Positions 1 to 7,674 are shown, numbered from the stretch's first letter. The stretch is DNA of 12,629 bases from Candidatus Zhuqueibacterota bacterium 4484_87 (GCA_002085355.1 NATN01000176.1:1-12629); one strand, 5' to 3'. Translations and numbers: made by a program. Notes: generated from the letters alone by a model not told the origin.

Positions 1-2799
1 CAAGCCATCTGGAAGGATGGTTCTCCTGCCTTCACTCATATTGATACCATGAAGAACGTGAAGGTCGGACAATCCATTACTTTGGAGCCGCTAAGCGGGT
101 CATCTTCTCAGCCCGCAGGATTTCAGGTCAGTCTTTCCGGCGAAGATTGGAATTGGCCTGACAAAATCCCTATCGAGGCGGCCGAAGATATTGATGCGCG
201 TACTTTTTTGGGCTCTTATCTTTATCTGGTGACCGATGCTGCTGGCAAGCGTGTGCTTGAGATTAACCCGGCGACAGGATCTCTCATTTGGGAATTTTCC
301 GGCGAAAATGTGAATGATCCTCGCTACCTGGCTTTTCCTGTCGATGCTTTCAGTTACTCGGAGAAAGAGAATGAAGAAACCGTCCGGAAAGTTCTGATCA
401 CAGATCAGGGCAGACATCGGGTTATCAAAGTCATTCAGGCAACAAAAGACATTCAGTGGAGCTTTGGCCATGCCGATGTGGAAGGCACAGCGGATGGCTA
501 TTTGTCCAGCCCTTCCGATGCAGTGGCGATACCAGATTCCGGAAAAGTGTTCATCTGTGACAAAGGGAACAATCGCATACTTCTCGTGCGAGAATCTGAT
601 GGTGCAGTGGAATGGAGATACAACAACGGTCTGAACAATCCCGTGGACATCGAATATAATGAAGATCAAAATGCGATTCTCGTCACTGACCAGAGTAATC
701 ACCGCGTTATTCTTATTGACCTGGACACCAATGCCATAAGCTGGCAATTCGGCAAAACAGCAGAACCGGACTCGGGCTCAAAAGGGCTTAATCTCCCGTC
801 TGATGCTGATTTCCTGTCTAACGGAAACATCCTCATTGCTGATGCAGGGAACCATCGACTCATCGAAGTGAATCCAGCAGGGGATGTCGTTTGGGAATTT
901 GGCAAAAGATTTGAAAATTTAAAAGATGCAGACCGGCTTAACGATAATAAACATGTCATTGTAAATGAAAACCTTCCTGCCCGCATCGGCTATACTACTG
1001 ATTATTTCGTTTCCAGCCCTTTCGACATCGGAAAAGAAGTCAGTTTCACCAATCTGCTCTGGGAAGCCGACACAATGGCAGGCATTAGTTCCGTTAAACT
1101 ACAGCTTCGGTCTGCAAATACGTTGGGCGACCTGGAATCGGCGCATTGGTATGGGCCAGGCCCCACAGAGGACGATACCCTTTATGTCTCTCCGTTTACG
1201 CAAATCAATCCCGTGCACAATGGCCATAGATTTTACCAATTTAAGGCAAGGCTCATCACCTCCAACCCACTGTACACGCCGACACTAAACAATGTAATTT
1301 TGAATTATTTCTATTACGATGTTGAAGCCACCGGCATCATTACGTCGGATCCAATTTATGAAACAGGCAACAGAATCATCACGCGCTGGAACAAACTCTT
1401 TTTCAACACAATTCTTCCCACGAATCCTGCAAATCGCAATAAAGTAGAGCTAAAAATTACTATAAAAGATGCGATCACTAAAGCAGATATTCGCAGTTTT
1501 ACAGCGAGTAATGTGGACACAACCAATGAGGAAGCCCTTTCGAGCATTGTCGGCTTGCAGGAAAAACAGAGCATCTATTTGCAGGCAAGTTTTAAAACAA
1601 ATAATAGTTCTGTCTCACCAGCGCTTGATTTTTGGGAATTAGAGTGGGAAAGCACTACCTCCTCACTGGCAAGTATCCAATTCGTAAATGAAGATTATCT
1701 GGATGTTTCCCGCTATCGTTTTTCCGACAAAATTCAGCCGGGACAAGCATACATTGATCGCATCACGATTCAGCTCACTGACAGCAATCTGGTTCATGTT
1801 CGTGAATCGATTGATGTTGATATTCAGGCGTTACTCAGCACAGACCGCGAAACTGTGACACTGAAGCAGCAGGCAAATGGCAGTTTTCTCCTGCAGCCAA
1901 GCATCCCCGGAATCATCCTCAAGTCCGGCGGCCCGATTCGCGACAACGGATTTCTGGAAGTAGTAGATCGTGATACGTTGATCGTAACCTATATCGACCC
2001 AACTAACCCGTCTGACATCGCTATGGATAGCGTTTTAATCATCGAAAACACATTGGGAAGCATATTCTTCACCAATCGCTACACAATGAAAATTGACACT
2101 ATCTCTGAAAACGATACGGTATTTGTTTATGTCAGAGATGAATTGGATCAGGACATTTCTGTAAATCAGGATACGCTTTTTCTGGACTTGATTAATTCAT
2201 CAACCAACGACAGAGAAATGGTTACTCTTTTGGAAATCGCAGACAGTACTGGCGCTTTCAGGACTGGAGACTTTTTCTCAAGCGTCGGCTATCCCATTCA
2301 ATTAAAGAATGTCGGTATTATTGATGACAGAAAAATCCAGGTCATTGGCAATGACCGTATCATTATTGATTACGACGATTCCGCCTCTCCGGCGCCAAGT
2401 CTGTATGTAATGACCGGAACAGCGCCGCCGGAAGATATTTCCAATAAAAGCAGCAGCCCGCTCGACTTTGACATCGCACCTAATCCGTACAAACCAAATA
2501 GCGGCTATAACCTGCAATTTCGGGTATCCAGTTCCATCGGTAAACTGGAGATCGAAAAAATTGAAATTTTTTCCATGGCAGGAGAAAAAATTACAGAAAT
2601 TCCGGAAGCTGCATTGTCAATGTTTTATAATTATCCTATTCCGCCGCTTGAATACGGATTTTCAAAAAATTGGTGGGATTTAAAAAACAGTAGCGGCGAA
2701 GAAGTGAGCAGCGGTACTTATTTCATAAAAATATCCTGCCGCTTTAGCGATACTAATAAGCGCATTTCAAAAATTCGAAAATTAGTGGTTATTCGCTGA
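1..2799 (+). CDS. Secreted NHL-repeat beta-propeller protein with FlgD/T9SS-like C-terminal domain (5' partial)
   Basis: The reading frame is open from base 1, so the ATG at 49 is only the first Met inside the window; the true start and any signal peptide lie upstream. Counting from that Met, residues about 20-310 form a propeller with NHL-type repeats. Four clear cores are ITDQGRHRVIKV, ICDKGNNRILLV, VTDQSNHRVILI and IADAGNHRLIEV, each followed by a W-x-F/Y strand. The middle (about 320-800) is beta-rich, with probable discoidin- or Ig-like modules I cannot assign firmly. The last 110 residues (from about 806) start with APNPYKPNSG, contain IEIFSMAGEKI and SSGTYFIKI, and end in KLVVIR. This is typical of FlgD Ig-like or type-IX sorting-like tails. 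I infer an exported cell-surface or extracellular protein; its ligand is unknown. The next gene begins 16 bases downstream and encodes a PorV-like barrel, so the two are probably co-transcribed and may act together. Confidence 0.8.
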   Translation, partial: QAIWKDGSPAFTHIDTMKNVKVGQSITLEPLSGSSSQPAGFQVSLSGEDWNWPDKIPIEAAEDIDARTFLGSYLYLVTDAAGKRVLEINPATGSLIWEFSGENVNDPRYLAFPVDAFSYSEKENEETVRKVLITDQGRHRVIKVIQATKDIQWSFGHADVEGTADGYLSSPSDAVAIPDSGKVFICDKGNNRILLVRESDGAVEWRYNNGLNNPVDIEYNEDQNAILVTDQSNHRVILIDLDTNAISWQFGKTAEPDSGSKGLNLPSDADFLSNGNILIADAGNHRLIEVNPAGDVVWEFGKRFENLKDADRLNDNKHVIVNENLPARIGYTTDYFVSSPFDIGKEVSFTNLLWEADTMAGISSVKLQLRSANTLGDLESAHWYGPGPTEDDTLYVSPFTQINPVHNGHRFYQFKARLITSNPLYTPTLNNVILNYFYYDVEATGIITSDPIYETGNRIITRWNKLFFNTILPTNPANRNKVELKITIKDAITKADIRSFTASNVDTTNEEALSSIVGLQEKQSIYLQASFKTNNSSVSPALDFWELEWESTTSSLASIQFVNEDYLDVSRYRFSDKIQPGQAYIDRITIQLTDSNLVHVRESIDVDIQALLSTDRETVTLKQQANGSFLLQPSIPGIILKSGGPIRDNGFLEVVDRDTLIVTYIDPTNPSDIAMDSVLIIENTLGSIFFTNRYTMKIDTISENDTVFVYVRDELDQDISVNQDTLFLDLINSSTNDREMVTLLEIADSTGAFRTGDFFSSVGYPIQLKNVGIIDDRKIQVIGNDRIIIDYDDSASPAPSLYVMTGTAPPEDISNKSSSPLDFDIAPNPYKPNSGYNLQFRVSSSIGKLEIEKIEIFSMAGEKITEIPEAALSMFYNYPIPPLEYGFSKNWWDLKNSSGEEVSSGTYFIKISCRFSDTNKRISKIRKLVVIR

Positions 2800-2815
2800 A
2801 AATGAACCGAGCAAA

Positions 2816-4699
2816 ATGGATACAGCCATGAATAAAAATAGAAAAAAAATTAATTCATTCTTCAAGTTTTGGGTGATTGCTTTACTTTATTTCATTTTTT
2901 CTTTAGAAGCAGCACTCATAGCTCAGACCAGCAACGGCGTAGGTAAATACGGAGCCTCATTTCTGCAAGTGAGTTCCTCCGCCAGGCAAGTAGCAATGGG
3001 TGACGCCTTTTCCGGTTTGGCGGACGACATCAACCTCATGCGTTACAACATCGGCGCCCTTGGCTTTATTAGAAAATCTACTCTGGGACTGAACTATCAC
3101 AAATGGATAGATGACACACAACAAGGCTCAATCGGGCTGGCGATGCCCATCGGCTTTGCTGTTTTTGGGGTTGATTTGATTTATTTCAACGAAGGTGAAG
3201 TAACAGAGTACCTGGCGGATTTTGTCCCGACAGGCGCAGTCGTCAGCAGCAACGATGTCGCTATGAGTTTTGGTGCAGGATTTCAGAAACAGCTTTTTGG
3301 CATGTCTGCTGCTTTCGGCGGCGCCGCCAAAATAGTGCGCCAGACATTAGCCGGACATTCCGCGACAGCACTGGGCATGGATCTGGGAATTTTGCTAAAA
3401 AAAGGCCGTTTTTCCTTTGGCGGAACCATTCAAAACTTTTCTATTACAAAGCTGAGGTTTTCAGACAAAGAATCCTCTTTGCCGGAAACCTACCGCGGCG
3501 GCATTGGTTATAACACAAAAATAGGAAAAAATTTCAGGCTGAATCTTGCTACCGACATTGCCTGGTTAGTCGATCAAAAAATGCGAATTTACAGCGGCGG
3601 CGAAGTGATCATTGGGGATATTATTGCACTACGCGGCGGCTACAAATTTCACGATTTTGAGGTGAATCGATGGGCAGCCGGTATGGGCATTTACATTCCG
3701 ATGAAATGGCTCAGCGGGTCAAAAGCTCGCATTGATTACTCTTACTCCCCCATTGATATTCTCGGCGGCTCCACTCACCGCCTGTCCATGGTTTTTGAAT
3801 TTCGCAGTCTGGGGCCTGATATTGGAGTTGATCAATCAAGAATTGATGAAATGACTGAGGAACTGAGAAAAGAACTCGAAGCAGCCAAAAAAGCCCGCGC
3901 TGAAACGGAAAAAGCTGAACAGCGCGCCAAAGAATTAGCCCAATTAATGGCAGACCGTTTGAATCAGGTGCAGCAAATCGCTAAAGAGAGCAAAGGAAAA
4001 ATCGAAGTTCACACCCAAACCCCGACGGACAGCGTCTGGTTGACGATGCGAATCAATTTTGATTTTGACAAATCCAACATTCGCCCCGACGAATATGAGA
4101 CAATGCACCGCATCGCACAAATTCTCAATACCTATCCGGGTACAAAAGTCCACATATCAGGGCATACTGATTTTATTGGTACAGAAGAGTACAACATTCG
4201 GCTGTCGCATCGCCGCGTGGACAGCGTTATGACGTTTCTCAATAAAAAAGAAGGCGTGGATTTAAACCGATTCTATTATCCCGTTGGCTACGGCAAGCAG
4301 AAGCCAATTGCGAGCAATGAGACACCGGAAGGGCGTTTTAAAAACAGACGCGTTGATTTTGTTATTTACACAACGGACAACGCGCTGCCAATACCGGAAG
4401 GGTCTGCAATAAAAACAGTAAAAATGTATGATGACTCAACAGTTCAAATTATCTGTAACGGAAAAGTCAAATTCGAGCATAAATTTCTGACAAACCCGGA
4501 TCGTATCGTGATTGATTTCCCGAATATCTTCATGTTGACAACAGAAAAAACAATCCGGCTCAATAGCAGCATCTTCCTGCGTGCCCGATTAGGCTATCAT
4601 CCTGACAAAAAGTTCTCGCGGATAGTACTGGACTTAAAGACTCCAATCAACTATCTTATTGCTGCCAAAGACCACATCATTTATGTCCGCGTCAAATAA
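2816..4699 (+). CDS. PorV/PorQ-like outer-membrane barrel fused to OmpA peptidoglycan-binding domain and AMIN-like domain
   Basis: This 627-residue protein has a signal peptide: basic NKNRKK, a hydrophobic stretch to about residue 33, and a likely cut after LIA at 36. The ATG at 2828 is an alternative start with a better-placed GGA upstream, and the signal peptide works from either. Residues about 40-330 have the sequence style of PorV/PorQ (UPF0164) barrels: SSSARQVAMGDAFSGLADD near the N-terminus, then many short Gly/aromatic beta strands and a final MVFEFR. A charged Glu/Lys/Ala-rich coiled coil (about 340-395) follows. Residues 407-517 are an OmpA-like domain with FDFDKSNIRPDE, SGHTDFIGT and LSHRRVDSV, including the Asp and Arg that bind diaminopimelate in the family. 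The last ~95 residues (IVIDFPN, RIVLDLKTPINYLI) resemble an AMIN domain, found in envelope proteins that bind peptidoglycan. I infer a barrel anchored to the cell wall, perhaps serving the secreted neighbour upstream. Confidence 0.82.
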   Translation: MDTAMNKNRKKINSFFKFWVIALLYFIFSLEAALIAQTSNGVGKYGASFLQVSSSARQVAMGDAFSGLADDINLMRYNIGALGFIRKSTLGLNYHKWIDDTQQGSIGLAMPIGFAVFGVDLIYFNEGEVTEYLADFVPTGAVVSSNDVAMSFGAGFQKQLFGMSAAFGGAAKIVRQTLAGHSATALGMDLGILLKKGRFSFGGTIQNFSITKLRFSDKESSLPETYRGGIGYNTKIGKNFRLNLATDIAWLVDQKMRIYSGGEVIIGDIIALRGGYKFHDFEVNRWAAGMGIYIPMKWLSGSKARIDYSYSPIDILGGSTHRLSMVFEFRSLGPDIGVDQSRIDEMTEELRKELEAAKKARAETEKAEQRAKELAQLMADRLNQVQQIAKESKGKIEVHTQTPTDSVWLTMRINFDFDKSNIRPDEYETMHRIAQILNTYPGTKVHISGHTDFIGTEEYNIRLSHRRVDSVMTFLNKKEGVDLNRFYYPVGYGKQKPIASNETPEGRFKNRRVDFVIYTTDNALPIPEGSAIKTVKMYDDSTVQIICNGKVKFEHKFLTNPDRIVIDFPNIFMLTTEKTIRLNSSIFLRARLGYHPDKKFSRIVLDLKTPINYLIAAKDHIIYVRVK

Positions 4700-4724
4700 A
4701 AATTAACTGAATCGATAAGATTAT

Positions 4725-4761
4725 AGCCCTTGTGTTGGCAATTGCACACAAGGGCTTTTTT
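4725..4761 (+). terminator. Rho-independent terminator after the barrel gene
   Basis: A perfect 11-bp stem pairs AGCCCTTGTGT (4725-4735) with ACACAAGGGCT (4746-4756). The 10-base loop contains the palindrome GCAATTGC. Six T residues follow at 4756-4761. It lies 25 bases after the stop codon and closes the propeller-barrel transcription unit. Confidence 0.93.
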
Positions 4762-4884
4762 AATTAACAACAATTTTCCGATTCAACTCTCCAAAAGTCC
4801 ATTTCTTTGAATCCTACACGTATTTAATTCATCTATTCAAGAGCATTGTATTAAAAATATGAGAAAAAATTTTTAAAATTTCTC

Positions 4885-4913
4885 TTGCAAATTAACACGA
4901 ATCTGCTTAACTT
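4885..4913 (+). promoter_or_regulatory. Candidate promoter of the thioredoxin gene
   Basis: TTGCAA (4885-4890) and TAACTT (4908-4913) are separated by 17 bases. The -10 match is poor for sigma70, but TAACTTTA is one base from the Bacteroidota-type TAnnTTTG box. The arrangement echoes the better promoter at 5313-5341, which also starts CTTGCA. The gene downstream follows a terminator, so it needs its own promoter. Confidence 0.4.
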
Positions 4914-4958
4914 TACAAACAAATTTTTGAACCAGCAAAAGCAAAATGAGGAAGAACT

Positions 4959-5285
4959 ATGAGCGAATTATTGACGATCACTACGGAAAATTTTGAAGAC
5001 GAAGTACTGAACTCCGATGTACCGGTACTCATTGATTTCTGGGCAATCTGGTGTGCTCCCTGTAAGCTCATCGCTCCGATTGTCGAGGACATGGCTAAGG
5101 AATACGCGGGCAAATTAAAAGTTGGCAAATGCGATGTTGACAGCAACCAGGCAATCGCTTTGCAGTACGGGATCCGCAGCATTCCGACGGTGCTTATTTT
5201 TAAAGACGGCAAAGTGAAAGAACAAATAATCGGCGCGGTTCCGAAACATCACATTGCCGATAAAGTAAAATCCGTTTTGTCTTAA
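4959..5285 (+). CDS. trxA: Thioredoxin
   Basis: This 108-residue single-domain thioredoxin has the usual family length. It is a cytoplasmic protein-disulfide reductase that thioredoxin reductase recycles. The active site WCAPCK is at residues 31-36, after the strand VLIDFWA. The cis-proline motif IPT is at 75-77, and the C-terminal strand VLIFKDGKVKEQIIG is intact. There is no signal peptide or membrane segment. The active site has Ala where Escherichia coli TrxA has Gly (WCGPC), a common natural variant. A GAGGAAG ribosome site at 4948-4954 supports this start. The gene appears monocistronic: a terminator lies upstream and a new promoter 28 bases downstream. No strong terminator follows it, so some readthrough into the Trp leader is possible. 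Confidence 0.96.
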   Translation: MSELLTITTENFEDEVLNSDVPVLIDFWAIWCAPCKLIAPIVEDMAKEYAGKLKVGKCDVDSNQAIALQYGIRSIPTVLIFKDGKVKEQIIGAVPKHHIADKVKSVLS

Positions 5286-5312
5286 AAATTTGAAAAATAA
5301 TCAATTTTTCAC

Positions 5313-5341
5313 TTGCATTTTTTATATTAGCATGTTATATT
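5313..5341 (+). promoter_or_regulatory. Sigma70-like promoter of the Trp leader operon
   Basis: The -35 box TTGCAT (5313-5318) and the -10 box TATATT (5336-5341) are separated by the ideal 17 bases. The expected start of transcription is near 5348, leaving about 19 bases before the leader-peptide ATG and including a GGAA ribosome site at 5356-5359. The position fits a leader RNA controlled by attenuation. Confidence 0.75.
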
Positions 5342-5366
5342 AAGAAATACTTTTTGGAAATCATTC

Positions 5367-5471
5367 ATGAATAAAATTTACTTCTCAAATATGACAAATG
5401 CCCCTGTGACCGATGCAAATTGGTGGTGGTGGCGTACGTCCATATTCGGGGAGGATTTATTTCTGACGTGA
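5367..5471 (+). CDS. trpL: Tryptophan-rich leader peptide (attenuation peptide), 34 residues
   Basis: This small ORF runs from ATG 5367 to TGA 5469-5471 and is preceded by GGAA seven bases upstream. The peptide begins MNKIYFSNMTNAPV and carries four consecutive Trp codons (TGG x4, 5421-5432; residues 19-22), followed by RTSIFGEDLFLT. Four tandem codons for one of the rarest amino acids, in a peptide ahead of a terminator and a tryptophan synthase gene, are the mark of a ribosome-stalling sensor of charged tRNA-Trp. The product itself probably has no function. The stop codon is placed so that a ribosome finishing the peptide would cover the antiterminator segment. The WWRTS string also occurs at the end of the Escherichia coli trp leader peptide. 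An internal ATG at 5391 lacks a ribosome site, so I chose 5367. Confidence 0.88.
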   Translation: MNKIYFSNMTNAPVTDANWWWWRTSIFGEDLFLT

Positions 5472-5512
5472 TTTCTTAACCAGCAAATTAGCAAATTCAA
5501 TAAATCTAACCC
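5448..5512 (+). promoter_or_regulatory. Antiterminator pairing of the Trp attenuator
   Basis: GGGGAGGATTTATT (5448-5461) can pair with AATAAATCTAACCC (5499-5512): 12 of 14 positions pair, counting one G-U, with a two-base mismatch at 5451-5452/5508-5509. The right arm takes up bases 5508-5512 of the terminator's left arm, so the two structures exclude each other. The left arm starts 16 bases after the last Trp codon. It is therefore free when a ribosome stalls on TGG x4 and covered when a ribosome reaches the stop at 5469-5471. The loop contains a tandem AGCAAATT repeat (5482-5497). Confidence 0.82.
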
Positions 5513-5538
5513 ACTTTCATTAAAGTGGGTTTTTTTTT
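5508..5538 (+). terminator. Attenuator terminator ahead of the serine-kinase-like gene and trpB2
   Basis: A perfect 10-bp stem pairs AACCCACTTT (5508-5517) with AAAGTGGGTT (5522-5531), with a CATT loop and nine T residues (5530-5538). It lies 36 bases after the leader stop codon and 20 bases before the next start codon, so here it must act as a conditional terminator, not an operon end. Confidence 0.92.
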
Positions 5539-5558
5539 GCAAAAAATTTGGAGGCAAC

Positions 5559-6353
5559 GTGCACACACTGAATGACCAGCAGCTAAAAATTGGCGAATTG
5601 CCAAATCTTCAAATTTTGCCCATTGATCAAATCACTTTTCACGAAGAGCCGGATGATGAACGCTCTGGCAAGTTAATTGAAAATCTGCGCAAAGAAAACA
5701 AGTTAAAAAACCCGCCTGTTGTGGCGACCTATGGTGATAATCGTCACTATATTTTGCTGGACGGGGCGAATCGCATCACTGCTTTGCGCCGATTGGAAAT
5801 CCCCGATGTCTTGGTGCAAGTAATCGACCTCTTTGATCCGGGCCTCATTTTTCTTCATTGGCATCATGCCGTAGAACATTTCTCAAAAAATGAGTTTGTG
5901 AACACATTACAAAAAATTCCGTCACTAAAAATCAATCAATTAACGGACAATAACCTGCAAAGCAATGAAAATGGTGACCTACTTTGCCAAATCGTCTTCC
6001 GCGACGGGAGTCTGTACGCTGTTCATGCCCACGCCGATTTATTTCAACGGATAGAGGATTTAAAACAAATTACCGGACTTTACAAGGGCTCCTATTATAT
6101 GGATCGGGTGAGTTACACAAATCTGGCGCATTTGAAGCAGAATTATGCCAATTTTTGTGCGCTGATAGTTTTTCGGGAATTTACGAAAGAAGAATTAGTT
6201 CAATTGACTCGAATTAATGTACCGCTGGATATTTTACGTTTTGATGTTTCCGTTGATCAAAAAAACCATTGGCTGCAAAAACGCATCAATGAGCAAATTT
6301 CTGACAAATCCATTCGTTTTTATCATGAACCGACATTTTTATTTGATGAATAA
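5559..6353 (+). CDS. ParB/Srx-fold protein, probable free L-serine kinase (SerK/SbnI-like)
   Basis: This 264-residue protein starts at GTG 5559 with GGAGG at 5550-5554. Residues 15-95 have the ParB/sulfiredoxin nucleotide-binding fold: LPIDQITFHEEPDDER (E29/E30), NPPVV (51-55) and LLDGANRITALRRL (D68, R72), then VQVIDLFD and a WHH near 101-103. This order matches SerK and SbnI, which phosphorylate free L-serine to O-phosphoserine; there an early Glu and the Asp of the DGxxR motif are considered catalytic. The usual DGHHR reads DGANR here. The C-terminal ~155 residues are less conserved and I assign no domain. The gene lies directly behind the Trp attenuator and 35 bases before trpB2. I infer that it supplies O-phosphoserine to TrpB2. 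A regulatory, ParB-like role remains possible; partition is unlikely without parA or a helix-turn-helix region. Confidence 0.68.
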   Translation: MHTLNDQQLKIGELPNLQILPIDQITFHEEPDDERSGKLIENLRKENKLKNPPVVATYGDNRHYILLDGANRITALRRLEIPDVLVQVIDLFDPGLIFLHWHHAVEHFSKNEFVNTLQKIPSLKINQLTDNNLQSNENGDLLCQIVFRDGSLYAVHAHADLFQRIEDLKQITGLYKGSYYMDRVSYTNLAHLKQNYANFCALIVFREFTKEELVQLTRINVPLDILRFDVSVDQKNHWLQKRINEQISDKSIRFYHEPTFLFDE

Positions 6354-6388
6354 ACAGTTATTCCATTCAACCAACTGAGGAGAGAACC

Positions 6389-7665
6389 ATGTCACAAACA
6401 AAAATTTTTCTACCTGAAAGCGAACTGCCGAAACAATGGTATAACATCCTTGCTGATTTACCCAAGCCGATGCCGCCGGTGCTGCATCCGGCAACACAAA
6501 AGCCAATCACTCCCGACGATCTGGCCCCTCTTTTCCCGATGGAAGTCATAAAACAGGAAGTCAGCACGGAACGATGGATCGATATTCCTGACCAGGTGCT
6601 GGACATTTATCGTCTCTGGAGACCATCACCGCTTTTTCGTGCCTATCGGTTGGAGAAAGCACTGGACACTCCCGCGAAAATTTATTTCAAATATGAAGGC
6701 GTCAGTCCGGCAGGCAGCCACAAACCGAACTTAGTCTGGCGTGCAATTTTTTCGACATTGAATGCAAAGTTTACATGGTAAGAATCAGCTTCAATCAGAA
6801 ACCGTACCGCAAATCGATGATTCGCACCTGGGGCGCCACTGTTGTTCCCAGTCCCAGTCCGGACACAAATGCCGGCAGGAAAGTGCTGGAAAAAGACCCT
6901 GATTCTCCGGGAAGTCTGGGAATTGCCATTAGCGAGGCTGTGGAAGATGCTGTCACGCGGGACGACACCAAATATTCGCTGGGAAGCGTTCTGAACCATG
7001 TGCTGCTGCATCAGACTGTCATTGGCTTGGAAGCAAAGAAGCAAATGGAAATTGCCGGCGACTATCCGGATGTCATCATCGGTTGCGTCGGAGGAGGAAG
7101 CAACTTTGGCGGTATTGCATTGCCTTTTATGAAGGATAAATTTGAAGGTAAAAAAGTGCGAGCCATCGCTGTGGAACCTGCGTCCTGCCCGACTCTGACC
7201 CGCGGACCTTATGCTTACGATTTTGGAGATGAAGCACAAATGACGCCTCTGATGGCAATGCATACATTAGGCCACGATTTTGTCCCCCCCCCCATTCATG
7301 CAGGTGGGCTCCGCTATCATGGCATGGCGCCGATCATCAGCCATCTCGTTCGGGAAAAATACATTGAAGCGGTCGCTTATAAACAACTGGAAATTTTCCA
7401 GTCTGGTGTGCTTTTCAGCCGCTCTGAGGGGATCATTCCTGCGCCGGAGTCCACTCATGCCATTCACGCAACAATCGTGGAAGCGCTGAAGGCAAAAGAA
7501 GCCGGAACGCCGACGACCATCCTTTTCAACCTCAGCGGCCACGGCCATTTCGATATGGCTTCTTACGACGCTTATTTTGAAGGGAACTTGAAAGATCACG
7601 CGCTCCCCGAAGATGACATTAAAAACGCGCTGGAAGCAACAAAAAATTATCCGAAGATTGATTAG
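6389..7665 (+). pseudogene. trpB2: TrpB2-type tryptophan synthase beta chain, broken by an internal deletion and frameshift
   Basis: Tryptophan synthase beta subunits are PLP enzymes that join indole to a serine-derived aminoacrylate. The first part (6389-6730) is normal TrpB2 and ends with KYEGVSPAGSHKPN, including the PLP lysine (K112). The frame then runs off through unrelated residues to a stop at 6779-6781. Homology resumes in another frame at 6736 as LACNFFDIECKVYMV and continues to 7665 with VPSPSPDTNAGRK, CVGGGSNFGG, GGLRYHGMAP and LFNLSGHGHFDMA. About 30 residues are missing at the junction (6731-6735), including the TETGAGQ region with the catalytic Glu. A deletion of roughly 90 bases whose length leaves remainder 1 when divided by 3 explains both the loss and the shift. 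The remainder is well conserved, so this is either a very recent mutation or an assembly error. TrpB2 proteins differ from TrpB1 in often working without TrpA. GAGGAG lies upstream of the ATG. Confidence 0.88.
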
Positions 7666-7674
7666 TCGTTTCGC

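Noticed and set aside
5286..5312. AT-rich inverted repeat after thioredoxin as a terminator
   Set aside because: AAAAATTTGA and TCAATTTTT can pair only with a bulge and no G-C clamp, and no convincing stem and T tail follow.
5348..5558. T-box riboswitch or TRAP-binding leader
   Set aside because: I see no T-box UGGN-bulge context or specifier stem, and no series of spaced GAG/UAG triplets for TRAP. The translated Trp-codon ORF explains the region.
5559..6353. ParB chromosome-partition protein
   Set aside because: There is no parA neighbour and no visible helix-turn-helix after the N-terminal fold. The early HEE motif and gene context fit the SerK/SbnI branch better.
6725..6785. Programmed ribosomal frameshift in trpB2
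   Set aside because: A frameshift alone would keep all conserved residues. Here about 30 conserved residues, including the TETGAGQ region, are absent from all frames, so a deletion or assembly gap fits better.
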